64,000 nt of DNA from Thiotrichales bacterium. Lineage in GTDB: Bacteria > Pseudomonadota > Gammaproteobacteria > Beggiatoales > Beggiatoaceae. The stretch's first letter is position 1; each line of letters starts with the position of its first letter. The translations under genes and the position numbers were made by a program. This document shows positions 19,801 through 28,760 of this stretch, piece after piece. Under the pieces are notes generated by a model. The model did no database searches. It was not told where the DNA came from and saw nothing but the letters and a program-made list of their open reading frames with translations. The stretch covers positions 433 through 64,432 of the forward strand of contig JADGDE010000002.1 in assembly GCA_016745035.1 (NCBI GenBank). Direction: 5' to 3'.

Positions 19801-21220
19801 TCCCTCGTGCTGCCTCCGAGGCGAGGATAAAATCTTGATGTAAGGCTATCGGCGTATGCTGCTGGCGTTTTTGTTGGAGACGTAACCACGTATGGGCATT
19901 ATCCAAATGATGCCCGCGTAACAAAAAGGCGGAATTTTTCTTACTCTGTTGCCACACATAGGCAAGGCTTAATAAACGCTTGTGTTGGTGATAATAGTCA
20001 CGCTCATCGCATAAGCTGCCGAGCAATTCATCCAAGGCATTGGCAGCTTGATAGTTGATGGCTTGTAAGGCAGCAATCGCTGGGTTTAAATCCGTTGAGG
20101 GAACATTGTTTAAAGATAGGGGAATAAGACGTTTATTGTATTGCAAAGCATATTGCAGTTCTAATTGACAATTAGCCGAAGCGGCGGTTGCCGGGCTGAG
20201 TAAATAAATAAAATTATCCGCTCGCAGCACGCCTTCCAAAACAGATTCGGCATAGCTCTCGCCCATTTCTATATCTTGGTCATGTCGCCAAGTGGTGATG
20301 TGATGCTGGGCGAGATGATAAAGGATTTGCTGGCGTACTTGCCGATGGCTGCGGTCATAACAAATGAATACATCTGTGCCTAAGTTTTCGGCATGTTTAC
20401 GTGAATCGGAGAGAAAATCACATAACAAAACCCCAGCAATACAAGGCGCTTGTTCTTCTTGCTCAAAGCGGTGCATTAACCACGCTGCCGCCGCTTGGCG
20501 CGCCTTGCCCACCAATAATAAATGCGGGTCTTCTTGTGCCTCACGCCACGCTAAGGCTCGTTGCAATAAGGCGCTTTGCTCTAGCACATAATCACGTTGA
20601 CGCTTAAGAACCATCTCAAGGCAGGTAAAAATCGACTCAGGCGTATCGACTACATCACCAAATACGGGTAAATCTAGCGTTTTTAAATAGTCCAAGTCCG
20701 CATGTTGATGCCAATAATTTTCATAGCCTTGCGCCCAGCTTGCCATCGCTTGACAGGCAGCCTCATCCAAAGGGTTTTTACCATCCAGCCAATCACTGCG
20801 CCCGATTTGTGCTAAAGAGCGCTCTAGCACCTGTTGAGTGCTGCGAATCTCAGGGGCATCGATGTCATAACGCTGATAAAAATCGGCTAATACTTGGCAA
20901 TCACCGGCGGACAAAGGCGCATCTTCAGTGCTGAAAATCACCATTTGATTGATGGGAATCACGCGCTTACCCAGCCAGCGGGCATATTCCAATTCAATCA
21001 AGCAATAAGGCGAACACAAGGCGCGCGGAGCCATAACATAGATAAAATTATGCGCTGACTCAATACCCTGAGAAATCCGCAGAGCGTAATCCTCACCGTC
21101 GGGAATATTAACCTTATCAAACCAAGTTTCGTAACCGGCGAGTTTGAGGCTTTGATGTAAACGGGCGACAAAATTAAGACTCTCACGTCGACCGTAGGAG
21201 ATGAATACCTCCTTAAACAT
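16865..21220 (-). CDS. Triple TIR domain - transmembrane - WD40 repeat protein
   Basis: 1451 residues. Three TIR domains: about 1-95 (VFISYGRRES ... CLIELEYA), 277-370 (VFICYDRSHR ... CQLELQYA) and 473-570 (VFIAYSRKDS ... CHLEVNYA). Each keeps the Cys-x-x-Glu region where bacterial TIR NADases carry the catalytic Glu. A transmembrane helix (about 680-702) and a helical linker precede about 15 WD40 repeats (780-1430), enough for two propellers. TIR plus repeat-sensor architecture suggests ligand-triggered NAD cleavage or signalling at the membrane (inference). Its Shine-Dalgarno (AAGGGG) overlaps the stop of the upstream membrane gene 9 nt away, so the two are translationally coupled. Confidence 0.9.
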   Translation of the reverse strand: MFKEVFISYGRRESLNFVARLHQSLKLAGYETWFDKVNIPDGEDYALRISQGIESAHNFIYVMAPRALCSPYCLIELEYARWLGKRVIPINQMVIFSTEDAPLSAGDCQVLADFYQRYDIDAPEIRSTQQVLERSLAQIGRSDWLDGKNPLDEAACQAMASWAQGYENYWHQHADLDYLKTLDLPVFGDVVDTPESIFTCLEMVLKRQRDYVLEQSALLQRALAWREAQEDPHLLLVGKARQAAAAWLMHRFEQEEQAPCIAGVLLCDFLSDSRKHAENLGTDVFICYDRSHRQVRQQILYHLAQHHITTWRHDQDIEMGESYAESVLEGVLRADNFIYLLSPATAASANCQLELQYALQYNKRLIPLSLNNVPSTDLNPAIAALQAINYQAANALDELLGSLCDERDYYHQHKRLLSLAYVWQQSKKNSAFLLRGHHLDNAHTWLRLQQKRQQHTPIALHQDFILASEAARGTLDTDVFIAYSRKDSDFACKLNFALQSAGKTTWFDQENITAGMDFEQELYRGISAADNFVFIISPYALDSAYCHLEVNYAVQQGKRLLTVLSAKTDADSLPTALQTLNWIDFLNTPFETAFQNLIQSLDIDQTHVHLHTKIQQRAFEWQSHQASRDFLLNHNTCDKAEAWLQSAEQTAKHPQPTAIQKAYIKASRTLISQRQLREQRRHQRIFAVLALGLVMALSLASFAWVQKNKAIKAEQQAISAYKRAQAHYLATVANDLIRSGDMTRAIRVAESAYETDPEHIAPAVEQALSNAYHKVVLNQESAFYQNILPHPAELSSAIYSPDGAHILTAATDGQLRLWTSQGQAIRSFEHGESVRGAIYSPDGAYILSFGAQHSLKLWDKNGDLIHTLHGHGCEPMGHCMVNAVAFAPDSQHFVSVGDDYAVLLWDIKGKQVAAVPNAHPRFVTQVSYSADGQYILSASKDYGASVKLWRAEDLSLISQTDADDCTAEHSWECGFNTVQFHPDGKHFITASQDHSIRFFNLASEQQQRLDGHQAGISHLSFNPDLTEFASGSHDGEIIIWDLQGQIKRRYIAHKKGIRQLHYGQGNLLLSASDDHSSKLWHQGRLLGFYSGHESSVKSAVFAPNHLAMLSASADNTARLWLLKYEAIPVLAHTTEVAIARFSPDKRYILSASHDLRVRLWDANTYQLLKTYAPYGSDIYGNRRIYSLNLHPDGKRFITSSADYQLRLVNIDSGEIEQAWDGGHRDHCTPSGWCGVINAIYDASGTQLLSSDFAGEVALWSQRGDLVKRFQAHEQEVRALAFHPQQAQFATGSHDKTIKLWRKDGQLLTTLSGHRAAVLWLSFSPDGKQLASASEDQQVRLWNLATGENQVLSGHAKSVRSVEFSPDGKQLISASEDGTAKWWRNDGGLIKTLRGHDDLLRSAVFSVDGRAVLTSSKDGTVRIWPDTEMIYQWLKQADIYQLSSEERAALGG

Positions 21221-21229
21221 ACAATCCCC

Positions 21230-24200
21230 TTATTGCCATTGCTGCAAATCTTCGCGCCAGCGTTGCCATTGCTGCATCAGTGCTTCGCGCTTGAGCTGAA
21301 TCACAAACATCGCACCGATAATCAGCAAACCCAGTCCCATGAAAATTAGCCCTTTAGATAAGCTGTCTTCGGGATAAAATTGTAATAATTGGCTGGCGAT
21401 AAACACGGTTAAAAATACCGTGCCCATGTATAAAAAGGCACGAATCCTAAAGGCAATGCCTAAAATAATCCCGCCCAAACTCAAAGCCAGTGCCAAGCTA
21501 AAGACCAACAAACCTTGTTGTTGGAAAAAGTCCAAGGTCGCGGCACTGTACAAAGCCCCAAGCGCTAGCAAGCGCAATTGATGTACCCGTTTGTGCAATA
21601 ACAAATGCTGCTGTAATTGCACAAATAACAGCAAGGTGATTGCCGCAGGCATTAAATATAGTTGCAATAAATGCGTTTTTGCCACCCAAGATGGCAACCA
21701 AATGTATAAAGCCAAATTGAGTAGCAACATGGATAAATACAAAGCCAAAGGGCGGCGCTCAGGCAAGAATAACAACAAGCTTGCACCGGCAAACAAGGAT
21801 AAACTCGCCGATAAGGGATTGAGTTGCCCAAGCAGGCTTAAACTGGCCAAACTCACCAAGGCTAAAATCAATACATATAAACGCTGATAATCGGCATGAT
21901 TTTTATCAAACTGATGTTGCCAAATTGACAATAAGACCGCCAGCGATAACAGCATCAGGGTGTCAAATAACTGCGGCAATGCCCAGCCAAAGAGATAATA
22001 ACGCCCTAACAACAAACCTGCCATAAGCCACGCGGCTAACAACCATAAGCGCTGCGGCTCTGCGGCTTGGTAATAAGCCAGGCGCGCCAGCAAGGCAGCG
22101 CTGGCAATGCCTGCGAGCAAGGCGCTGAGGCTTAAAGGCAGAGTGAGAAAACACATCAACAGCCCTAGCCCCCAGCTGAGATGCGCCAGCCACGGCAAAG
22201 GCGCTAATAAACGCTTATGTTGCCACCAGCGCGGGGATAATTGGTTTAATAACAGGCTGTCTTGCAGCGCCCAATAAAACCACGGGATGCCCTCGACAAA
22301 AGGCAGCCATGCTAAATGCAATAAAGCCGCCGCGCTTAGTTGTGCAGGTATTAACCAGCCACCATTCAAACGCCATAAGCTGACAAATATCCACGCAAAG
22401 ACCAGACTCAGGGCGAATAATTCCATGTTGTGATTGAAATTGACAAAGAATAAACTGGCAAGACTTAACAGCACTAACCATAAACGTGTCCATTGTAAAA
22501 ACAAAACATTTTTGACAAGGGTTAAAGCCAACCAAAGTAATAACAGCGCCGCTAAGTTGATGAAAAACAGTGATAACCAAGGTAGGAGTAATAGCAATAA
22601 AGCCGAGAGTCCTGAGAACCAGAGAAAATTGATATAGAGGCTATAACTGCGCAGGCGGTATAGGTGTAGGAAACTGGCAGCACTGGCAAGTGCTACAACC
22701 AATAATTCCCAGTCTAATTGGGTTTTATGCCGATAAAAAACGTAGGCCGCTGCCCAAGCGAGGCTAAAGCCAAAAATTAAAAAGCTAGCGGCATAAGCGC
22801 GTAATAAATCAGCTATATAGCCTGTATCCCTTTGCGCAAATGAAGCCCAAGACAAGGCAAATAAGAGATTGAGCCAAATAAAAAAACCTGCTGTCAGAGC
22901 ATATACATGCGGGATGAAGTTCAAAGCGCCTAAACCACTGAGGACGATCAACAGCGCCAAACTATGCCGCAGCCATGCCCGATAACAAAAGCGTAACATC
23001 AAGACTTGATAGATAATCAAAGCCAGTGCTAGCAAGAGCATTTGTAAGCTGGCGCTGAGCCAATAAAATTTACTGACATGCAGTATTTCTAAGCTTAAAG
23101 CCCCAACTAGCATCCACATGCCTAACCAACGCCACGGTGCAGCAGCTATCGGTAACTGGCAGGCAGAGTCTTGTTTGCTCTGCGCATCAAAGCCGGGGAG
23201 GTATAAAGCAACAGCCCATAAAGCAAAGCCCCAGAAGACCATACTCCAAAGCGTGATCGGGCTGTTTAAATATGATTGAGATACCAGTACCACCAAAAAC
23301 GCCGACGTTAAGGCAATCGGAATCACCAAGCCCCGCAGCCAATACATCGGCTGCATATACTCAGCTTTAACCGGCAATAACCACACATTAAGCGCAATTA
23401 ACAGTAATAAAAAGCTCAACTGCCAATCTGCGACCGCATAAGCCAAGGTATACGCGCCGACACCTAAAGCTAAGGCAGGCAAAACACGGGTGCTGCTGAG
23501 ATAAAACACCTGTTTGAGCCGTCGGGCTTTGCTGCGCTGATATAGCGTTGATAACACCAAGCTCCACGCCAGCGCCAAACTTAAGCCACTAAAGGGCGAT
23601 AACTGCCAATAGGGCACGCTTTGTAATAAGCCGTATAAGACATAGCTATCGAGCACAGCAAAAAACAGCAACACGTACCAAAAAGCCGGATGTCGCCAAT
23701 GCCGAAAATAAATCAAGGCACTGATATACACCAAGACCGTCGATAATAAGCCCGCAAACAACAGCGGGCTTTGTAAGGCGGAGAAGCTGGCAATGCCGAT
23801 AAGCATTAACACATATAAATGTAATTGTCGCTCTACATGGTTGGAGCGCTCACCATACCAATAAAACAGCCGCGCTAGGCGTTTAACACCAGACCAACGC
23901 CACGGCGAGAGCAAGACCAATAACAACAAGCTGGCAGTAAAACTGATGGCGGGATTCAAAGCAAAACTTAAGGATACCGCCCAAGCAAAACTGGCCAAAA
24001 GCACAGGTAAAAACCAGCGCCAGCGCTGTAATTCTAACGCCAAGACCAAACTCGCAGCGGCTAAAATCCAATAAGTTTTTGGCTGTTGCCAAAGTTGCCC
24101 CTGAAAAGCCAGAAAGCCGCCATACAACAGCCCCAAGTCCCACAGTACCACTGCTGCGGGTAATAACACGGGGGCAAGCCAGTGCGCGGGGTTGATATAG

Positions 24201-26425
24201 CCTTGTGGATTGACCCGCCAAAGCGCAAACACGGCTTCATCGGGATAGGGTTTAGGAAAGGCTATCGGACGTTGTTGATAATGGTGGTTGAGCCAAAAAC
24301 TCGAGAGCCACAACAGCAACACACCCCAGAACAAACCGCCGCCGCTGGAGACATAACCGCTATATAATTTTAGTTGCCAAGCCGCTACGCCCCAGAGCAA
24401 CAACACCGGAATTAAAAACCAGCGAATCCGTAATATCCACGCTAAGGTAAAAAACAAGCTGCCAGCGAGAAATAATAACAACACCGCCGCTAAACTCGCG
24501 CCACTATAGAGTACCGCGAATACCGATAAGCTCAGCACCAACACCAAGCTGTGGAAAAACACCGAGGGATGACAACGACAAGGCGCGGCGTTGCGCCATT
24601 GCCCTAAGGCATAATACCCCCACAATAACGACACCAAGGCAAACAACCACAATAGCCAAGCGAATTGCAAAGCCCAACTGCCTAAAAACAGCGGCATATA
24701 GGCAATGGTCAAAATGGCAAAAGTCACGGATAAATAACAAGCGCGCAAAGCCGAGGATAAAGCATCGGGTAAGTTTAAGACTTGATGCCCGCCGATATGC
24801 AATAACAATAAAGCGGCAGACAATGGCGTAAGCATCGGCAGCCAACCGGGAAAAGCTTGGATTAAACTCCAAAAGGTGGTCAGAGAAATCAGCGCGTATA
24901 AACTGTATTGCACGGGCACTAATAAAGCTTGCGCACGCTGATACAACAAGCGATTAAAGAGCCAAAACAAGGCTAAAAACAACGGCAAGGACAGCATAAA
25001 ATGCCAGCCATGTGGGAAATGTCGCAATACCAGCAAGGCATATAGCAAGCTGACAAAACTGATCAGGGCATAAAACGCCGCTGGGGTCAGATAGAACCAA
25101 AGCATAGCGCTAAATAACACCACGCCCATTAAGGTCGTCAAACTCAGCCAGCCCAAACCACCAGCCAAAGCCACCCACAAAGCAATCACCGCCAAGGGAT
25201 AAACCAATAAAGCCACTTTCCCTAGCCAAACCTGTCCTTGTTGCCATTTTTGAATATGCCAATCACTGTAAAGCCACAAGGCGGCCAGCCCCATGATAAA
25301 TACACCAAAATAGCCCGGTTCTAAACGCACGGGCGTAAGGCTTAAATGCACAAAACTGATAGCACTGGCATAAACCAAACTGCCCAAGCTAAACCACGCC
25401 AGCGGTTTTTCACTGAAAAATAAGCGCGGTAACTGATGGCGGTGAAAATGCCAGACAGCGAGAAATAAGATGGCCAATAAAGCCAGGTGTAAAAGGATTA
25501 GCCACGGCACTTGTGTTGGGTTTTGTAATAGGGGGACGGCTAATTGCAAAGAGGCAAGGGCAAAAAATAAATTGGCGAAAAACGGATAGAGTTGTCGGTT
25601 TAAGTAAGCAAAACCGACTTGGGTCGCTAAGGCAAAACCGCCCCATAACAGCAGCGACAAGCCCCCAGCCAGCAACCATTGCAAACCTGTGTCGGCATGA
25701 AGCCACAAACGCGCCAGTGTCGCCAACAATAAAGGCACAAAGCCTAACGCTAGCATTAATAAAACTTGCACCAAAGTGGCGTGTTTATTTTGTTTTGCCA
25801 GCCGCACCGCCATCCAGAATAAACCCGCGGCATAAATGCTGAGGCTGGAGAGCAAAATAAACGACTTGCTAAAGCCTTGGCTGTAGCCCATCAAAAACAC
25901 CGAACCGGCAAACAAGCATAAAGCGCCGATAAACCAAGCGATGTTTTGCCATAAAAAAGGCAGCCATAAGGTGCGCCAATGTTTGCTTAAACGTTGCCAA
26001 GATTGGCGCAAGGCACTGGGCGAGGGTTTGGGTAAGGGCGGCAATGGCAGCCGGGGTTTCGTTTTTGAGGCAGGTTTTGTTGTTTTAGTCTCTAGCTTCG
26101 GTGCAGTGCTAGGCGCAGGGGGCAACTGTTTAGTAAGGACTGGCGTTGATGGGCTTTCTTTGGGTTTAGGCGCAGGCTCTGATTTAAGTGTGGCTGTCGG
26201 CGCTGGCTCATTCAGGGCTTTTTTCTCACCGAGTTGTTTTTGTACCTTTTGCAAGCGTAATTCGGTACGGCGTAATTGCTCGCGTGTGTGTACCAAGCGT
26301 TGCCGCAGACCAAAATAATGCAGAGTAAACGCCAAGCCAATCACACAAAACACACTTTCTTCAACATCGAAATCTAATGAGAGGCAAACAAAAAACAGCC
26401 CCAGCCAAGCAAAAAGTTTTAACAT
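21230..26425 (-). CDS. Giant polytopic membrane protein of unknown function
   Basis: 1731 residues. A short hydrophobic N-terminus (MLKLFAWLGLFFVCLSLDF) is followed by a coiled coil (about 45-75, QLRRTELRLQKVQKQLGEKK) and a Pro/Lys/Thr-rich linker (80-145). The rest, from WQNIAWFIGALCLFAGSVFL on, is almost continuous transmembrane helix, on the order of 45 spans, rich in Leu, Trp and Ala. I see no catalytic motif. The N-terminal coil plus many-helix layout recalls DUF2339-type proteins, but I cannot confirm membership. It is the first gene of a two-gene unit with the triple-TIR-WD40 gene, so a membrane sensor or platform for that protein is the natural hypothesis. Confidence 0.85.
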   Translation of the reverse strand: MLKLFAWLGLFFVCLSLDFDVEESVFCVIGLAFTLHYFGLRQRLVHTREQLRRTELRLQKVQKQLGEKKALNEPAPTATLKSEPAPKPKESPSTPVLTKQLPPAPSTAPKLETKTTKPASKTKPRLPLPPLPKPSPSALRQSWQRLSKHWRTLWLPFLWQNIAWFIGALCLFAGSVFLMGYSQGFSKSFILLSSLSIYAAGLFWMAVRLAKQNKHATLVQVLLMLALGFVPLLLATLARLWLHADTGLQWLLAGGLSLLLWGGFALATQVGFAYLNRQLYPFFANLFFALASLQLAVPLLQNPTQVPWLILLHLALLAILFLAVWHFHRHQLPRLFFSEKPLAWFSLGSLVYASAISFVHLSLTPVRLEPGYFGVFIMGLAALWLYSDWHIQKWQQGQVWLGKVALLVYPLAVIALWVALAGGLGWLSLTTLMGVVLFSAMLWFYLTPAAFYALISFVSLLYALLVLRHFPHGWHFMLSLPLFLALFWLFNRLLYQRAQALLVPVQYSLYALISLTTFWSLIQAFPGWLPMLTPLSAALLLLHIGGHQVLNLPDALSSALRACYLSVTFAILTIAYMPLFLGSWALQFAWLLWLFALVSLLWGYYALGQWRNAAPCRCHPSVFFHSLVLVLSLSVFAVLYSGASLAAVLLLFLAGSLFFTLAWILRIRWFLIPVLLLWGVAAWQLKLYSGYVSSGGGLFWGVLLLWLSSFWLNHHYQQRPIAFPKPYPDEAVFALWRVNPQGYINPAHWLAPVLLPAAVVLWDLGLLYGGFLAFQGQLWQQPKTYWILAAASLVLALELQRWRWFLPVLLASFAWAVSLSFALNPAISFTASLLLLVLLSPWRWSGVKRLARLFYWYGERSNHVERQLHLYVLMLIGIASFSALQSPLLFAGLLSTVLVYISALIYFRHWRHPAFWYVLLFFAVLDSYVLYGLLQSVPYWQLSPFSGLSLALAWSLVLSTLYQRSKARRLKQVFYLSSTRVLPALALGVGAYTLAYAVADWQLSFLLLLIALNVWLLPVKAEYMQPMYWLRGLVIPIALTSAFLVVLVSQSYLNSPITLWSMVFWGFALWAVALYLPGFDAQSKQDSACQLPIAAAPWRWLGMWMLVGALSLEILHVSKFYWLSASLQMLLLALALIIYQVLMLRFCYRAWLRHSLALLIVLSGLGALNFIPHVYALTAGFFIWLNLLFALSWASFAQRDTGYIADLLRAYAASFLIFGFSLAWAAAYVFYRHKTQLDWELLVVALASAASFLHLYRLRSYSLYINFLWFSGLSALLLLLLPWLSLFFINLAALLLLWLALTLVKNVLFLQWTRLWLVLLSLASLFFVNFNHNMELFALSLVFAWIFVSLWRLNGGWLIPAQLSAAALLHLAWLPFVEGIPWFYWALQDSLLLNQLSPRWWQHKRLLAPLPWLAHLSWGLGLLMCFLTLPLSLSALLAGIASAALLARLAYYQAAEPQRLWLLAAWLMAGLLLGRYYLFGWALPQLFDTLMLLSLAVLLSIWQHQFDKNHADYQRLYVLILALVSLASLSLLGQLNPLSASLSLFAGASLLLFLPERRPLALYLSMLLLNLALYIWLPSWVAKTHLLQLYLMPAAITLLLFVQLQQHLLLHKRVHQLRLLALGALYSAATLDFFQQQGLLVFSLALALSLGGIILGIAFRIRAFLYMGTVFLTVFIASQLLQFYPEDSLSKGLIFMGLGLLIIGAMFVIQLKREALMQQWQRWREDLQQWQ

Positions 26426-26707
26426 GAGAGTAGGAATTTAATATAGTCGAGGTTACAGCTTAGCATAGTTATAAAAAATGTTACTTTTTATGATTGCAGC
26501 AATAGATAATATCGAGCTATTGGCATATAAAATACGGCTACGATTGTACCATGCTATATTTTCATACTCGCCTTGGCATCCAAAATGCGGGGACAGGTCT
26601 CATATAAACCTAGTATTTACATTTTAATAAACATAGGAATAAATCGATAGAGCTATGCTATTATTACGGCTTTATCGATTTTCCACACTGAGTTGTTCTA
26701 TCGTCAC
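26426..26707. other. Divergent intergenic region with an inverted repeat
   Basis: It separates the divergent giant-membrane-protein and pentapeptide genes and is AT-rich. AATCGATA (26642-26649) and TATCGATT (26673-26680) form an 8-bp inverted repeat 28 bp upstream of the pentapeptide ATG, flanking a TATTAT hexamer. This could be an operator around a promoter or a 5'UTR hairpin. Confidence 0.45.
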
Positions 26708-27211
26708 ATGAAAAAATTAGTTTTTATTGTACTGATTGCTCTTGTTTCCAGCAGTTGGGCAAATAGCGCGATAGCTGCCAATAAAAAACATATTGAGCGC
26801 TTAAAAAAAACCAAATCTTGCCCAAGATGTGACCTAAGTGGTCTCAATAAGCGTCATTTACGCGGCGTTAGCCTTGCTAATGCCAATTTAGATAAAGCCA
26901 ATTTAAGCAATGCTAAATTGCGTGGGATTAATTTGCGTGGCGCAAAACTCAGAGGCGCTAAACTCGATGGCGCGCAGTTACGTCTTGCCAACTTGCGTGG
27001 CGCGAAAATGAAAAAAGCCTCTCTCAAACGGGCTAATTTACGTGGGGCAAACCTTCGTAGTGCTGATTTACGTAATACCGATCTCCGCAGTGCCAACTTT
27101 TCCAATGCCAATTTACGTAAAACCAAGTTCAAAGGTGCAAATATCTCTGGGACACGTTTTCGTGGTGTGAAAGGGACTACTGCGAAAAAAATCAAAAAAC
27201 TGGTTAAATAA
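26708..27211 (+). CDS. Exported pentapeptide-repeat protein
   Basis: 167 residues from ATG 26708 (an upstream TTG frame start at 26693 is unlikely). A signal peptide (MKKLVFIVLIALVSSSWANSAIA) is followed by the motif KTKSCPRCDLSGLN and then about 20 A(D/N)Lxx pentapeptides (SNAKLRGINLRGAKLRG and so on), giving a short right-handed beta-helix, and a basic C-terminus (AKKIKKLVK). The CxxCDLSG start is recurrent in exported pentapeptide proteins of proteobacteria. Function unknown. The beta-helix is strikingly rich in Arg and Lys. A MITE-like element begins at the base after the stop codon, and its target duplication includes that codon. Confidence 0.85.
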   Translation: MKKLVFIVLIALVSSSWANSAIAANKKHIERLKKTKSCPRCDLSGLNKRHLRGVSLANANLDKANLSNAKLRGINLRGAKLRGAKLDGAQLRLANLRGAKMKKASLKRANLRGANLRSADLRNTDLRSANFSNANLRKTKFKGANISGTRFRGVKGTTAKKIKKLVK

Positions 27212-27343
27212 CTGATGTTACGCAAAGGCTTCTTGTTCTGCCTTAAGGGCAGAAAAAACCGCCATTGCTGCACGGCTAAGCTTTACTAGGCAGGTGGAAA
27301 ATTACACTATTGTGATAAAAACCAGCTTAGTGCGTCACATCAG
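27212..27343. mobile_element. MITE-like element, copy 3
   Basis: 132 bp between exact 8-bp direct repeats TTAAATAA (27204-27211 and 27344-27351). The left duplication is the last codon and stop of the pentapeptide gene, so insertion preserved the reading frame. The terminal repeats read CTGATGTTACGCA ... TGCGTCACATCAG. Internal hairpin TTCTGCC-ttaag-GGCAGAA. Confidence 0.9.
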
Positions 27344-27507
27344 TTAAATAAAGCCATTTAATCGTTTCAGCCGCCAAACGCTAATCATTCAATGACACCA
27401 TTATCTACGCTACTCGCTTATGGTGTTTTTATCGTTGTGATGACTATAAAAAACGTCTTTTCTCATTTCTATTGTTATTCAGTCTACTCATTCATAAGGA
27501 GTTGCCC

Positions 27508-28149
27508 ATGAACAGTGAAGCAGAAACCCCCGACACTGAGGAAAATACGGCACAAAAAGCCCCTTTGTCCGTCTGGAAAAAATGGTCTTTCGGTATAGCC
27601 TTATTATTAAGTGGCATAGGCATCATCATGTCTGGCATTGCCGCTTTTACCGATAGCCCAGAGCCAGAAGTTATCGCTAGTTCAAATACTGACACGCCAG
27701 GATTGCGTATACAATCAATGCCCCCCGGATCTTTTATACCGGATAATTTTAATTCTTCAGCCCCGAATAATTTCAACACGCAAGATTATCCTTTGCCTAA
27801 TCAAGAACAAAACTGGCCAACACCGGAACAAACAGGCGTTGGCGTGGGGGATTGGTCTACGCTGTTTATGAAACTGGGCTTTAGTTTTGTTGCTGGTTTT
27901 TCGATAGCCTATGCGCTTTCAAGCTTTTTGAAACTGGGACTGTTTATGATGGGCAGTGTTTTCTTGTTACTGTTTGGTTTGCAATATGTCGGCATTATTG
28001 ATGTCAATTGGCAACAGATGGGCAACCATTACGATGCCTTCATTGCTTGGTTGCAACCGCATATAGGCAGTTTTCGCGGCTTTATTACCAGTAATTTACC
28101 TTCCTCTGTATTAGCAGGAGCAGGATTGGTCGCAGGTTTTAGGGTTTAG
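27508..28149 (+). CDS. FUN14 family membrane protein
   Basis: 213 residues from ATG 27508, which has AAGGAG 7 nt upstream. One transmembrane helix near the N-terminus (WSFGIALLLSGIGIIMSGIAAF) and a Pro/Asn-rich extracytoplasmic linker (about 55-120) lead to a C-terminal FUN14-like domain: GFSFVAGFSIAYALSSFLKL, GLQYVGIIDVNWQQM and VLAGAGLVAGFR. FUN14 proteins are small membrane proteins of unclear bacterial function (the eukaryotic relative FUNDC1 is a mitophagy receptor). The extra N-terminal helix and long linker are unusual for the family, which is normally near 100 residues. It is convergent with the 28152 gene, with a 2-bp gap. Confidence 0.75.
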   Translation: MNSEAETPDTEENTAQKAPLSVWKKWSFGIALLLSGIGIIMSGIAAFTDSPEPEVIASSNTDTPGLRIQSMPPGSFIPDNFNSSAPNNFNTQDYPLPNQEQNWPTPEQTGVGVGDWSTLFMKLGFSFVAGFSIAYALSSFLKLGLFMMGSVFLLLFGLQYVGIIDVNWQQMGNHYDAFIAWLQPHIGSFRGFITSNLPSSVLAGAGLVAGFRV

Positions 28150-28151
28150 CA

Positions 28152-28760
28152 TTATCGGTTTTTAATCAGATCTAAGGGCGTGTCTAAGTCATTTAAGGCG
28201 GGTAATAGGCTGTAAGCACGTTGTAAACGCTGTAAACGCCTTTGCGTCTTTTGCCTTAAATCTGCCTGACTCCAAGGCATGTGATTAAAAATCGGTGCAC
28301 ACTGCCCCTGCATGGCGATTAAGACATAGCCACCATCTAGCGCTTTGCCAATCACCACGGGGGTTTGTTGCAACTGTGTTGCCGCTTGCCTTAAATAGGC
28401 TGGGGTATATTCAGGGCAATCACTGCCGATTAAAATCACTTGTCGATATTGTCGCAATCCTGCTTCTAGGGCATGCTGCATCCGCTGCCCTAAGTCTTGC
28501 CCGCGCTGCTGGCGTAAATGACAGCGAAAATGTTGCTGGCAGTGGCGAAAAAAAGGCCGCTGTTTGCTTGTTGCTGTCCACAATTGGCAAGCATAGCCGC
28601 TATCTTTGACGGTCTCTAAGGTTTGCCAACATAGGCGGTGATAGAGTTGCTGGGCGGCGACTTGACCTAACATCGGTTGCAAGCGGGTTTTGACCTTGGG
28701 GCTTTGCGGGTCTTTGGCAAACACTTGCACCAAGGTTGGTTTACGCAAACGGACGACCAA
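28152..28760 (-). CDS. TIGR04282/DUF2064 family glycosyltransferase-like protein
   Basis: 202 residues. It matches the DUF2064 nucleotidyltransferase/glycosyltransferase-A fold pattern: VQVFAKDPQSPKVKTRLQPMLG at the N-terminus (nucleotide loop), GQDLGQRM, ILIGSDCPEYT (Asp-containing metal site) and GKALDGGYVLIAM. Relatives are often found beside arsenosugar or glycan genes; none is seen here. The start overlaps the end of the upstream pentapeptide gene by 20 bp on the same strand, so the two are probably translationally coupled. Confidence 0.82.
   Translation of the reverse strand: MVVRLRKPTLVQVFAKDPQSPKVKTRLQPMLGQVAAQQLYHRLCWQTLETVKDSGYACQLWTATSKQRPFFRHCQQHFRCHLRQQRGQDLGQRMQHALEAGLRQYRQVILIGSDCPEYTPAYLRQAATQLQQTPVVIGKALDGGYVLIAMQGQCAPIFNHMPWSQADLRQKTQRRLQRLQRAYSLLPALNDLDTPLDLIKNR

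Noticed and set aside
26588..26615. GGGGACAGGTCT-like sequence resembling REP/Y1-transposase surroundings
   Set aside because: Single occurrence, no palindromic REP partner and no transposase gene nearby.
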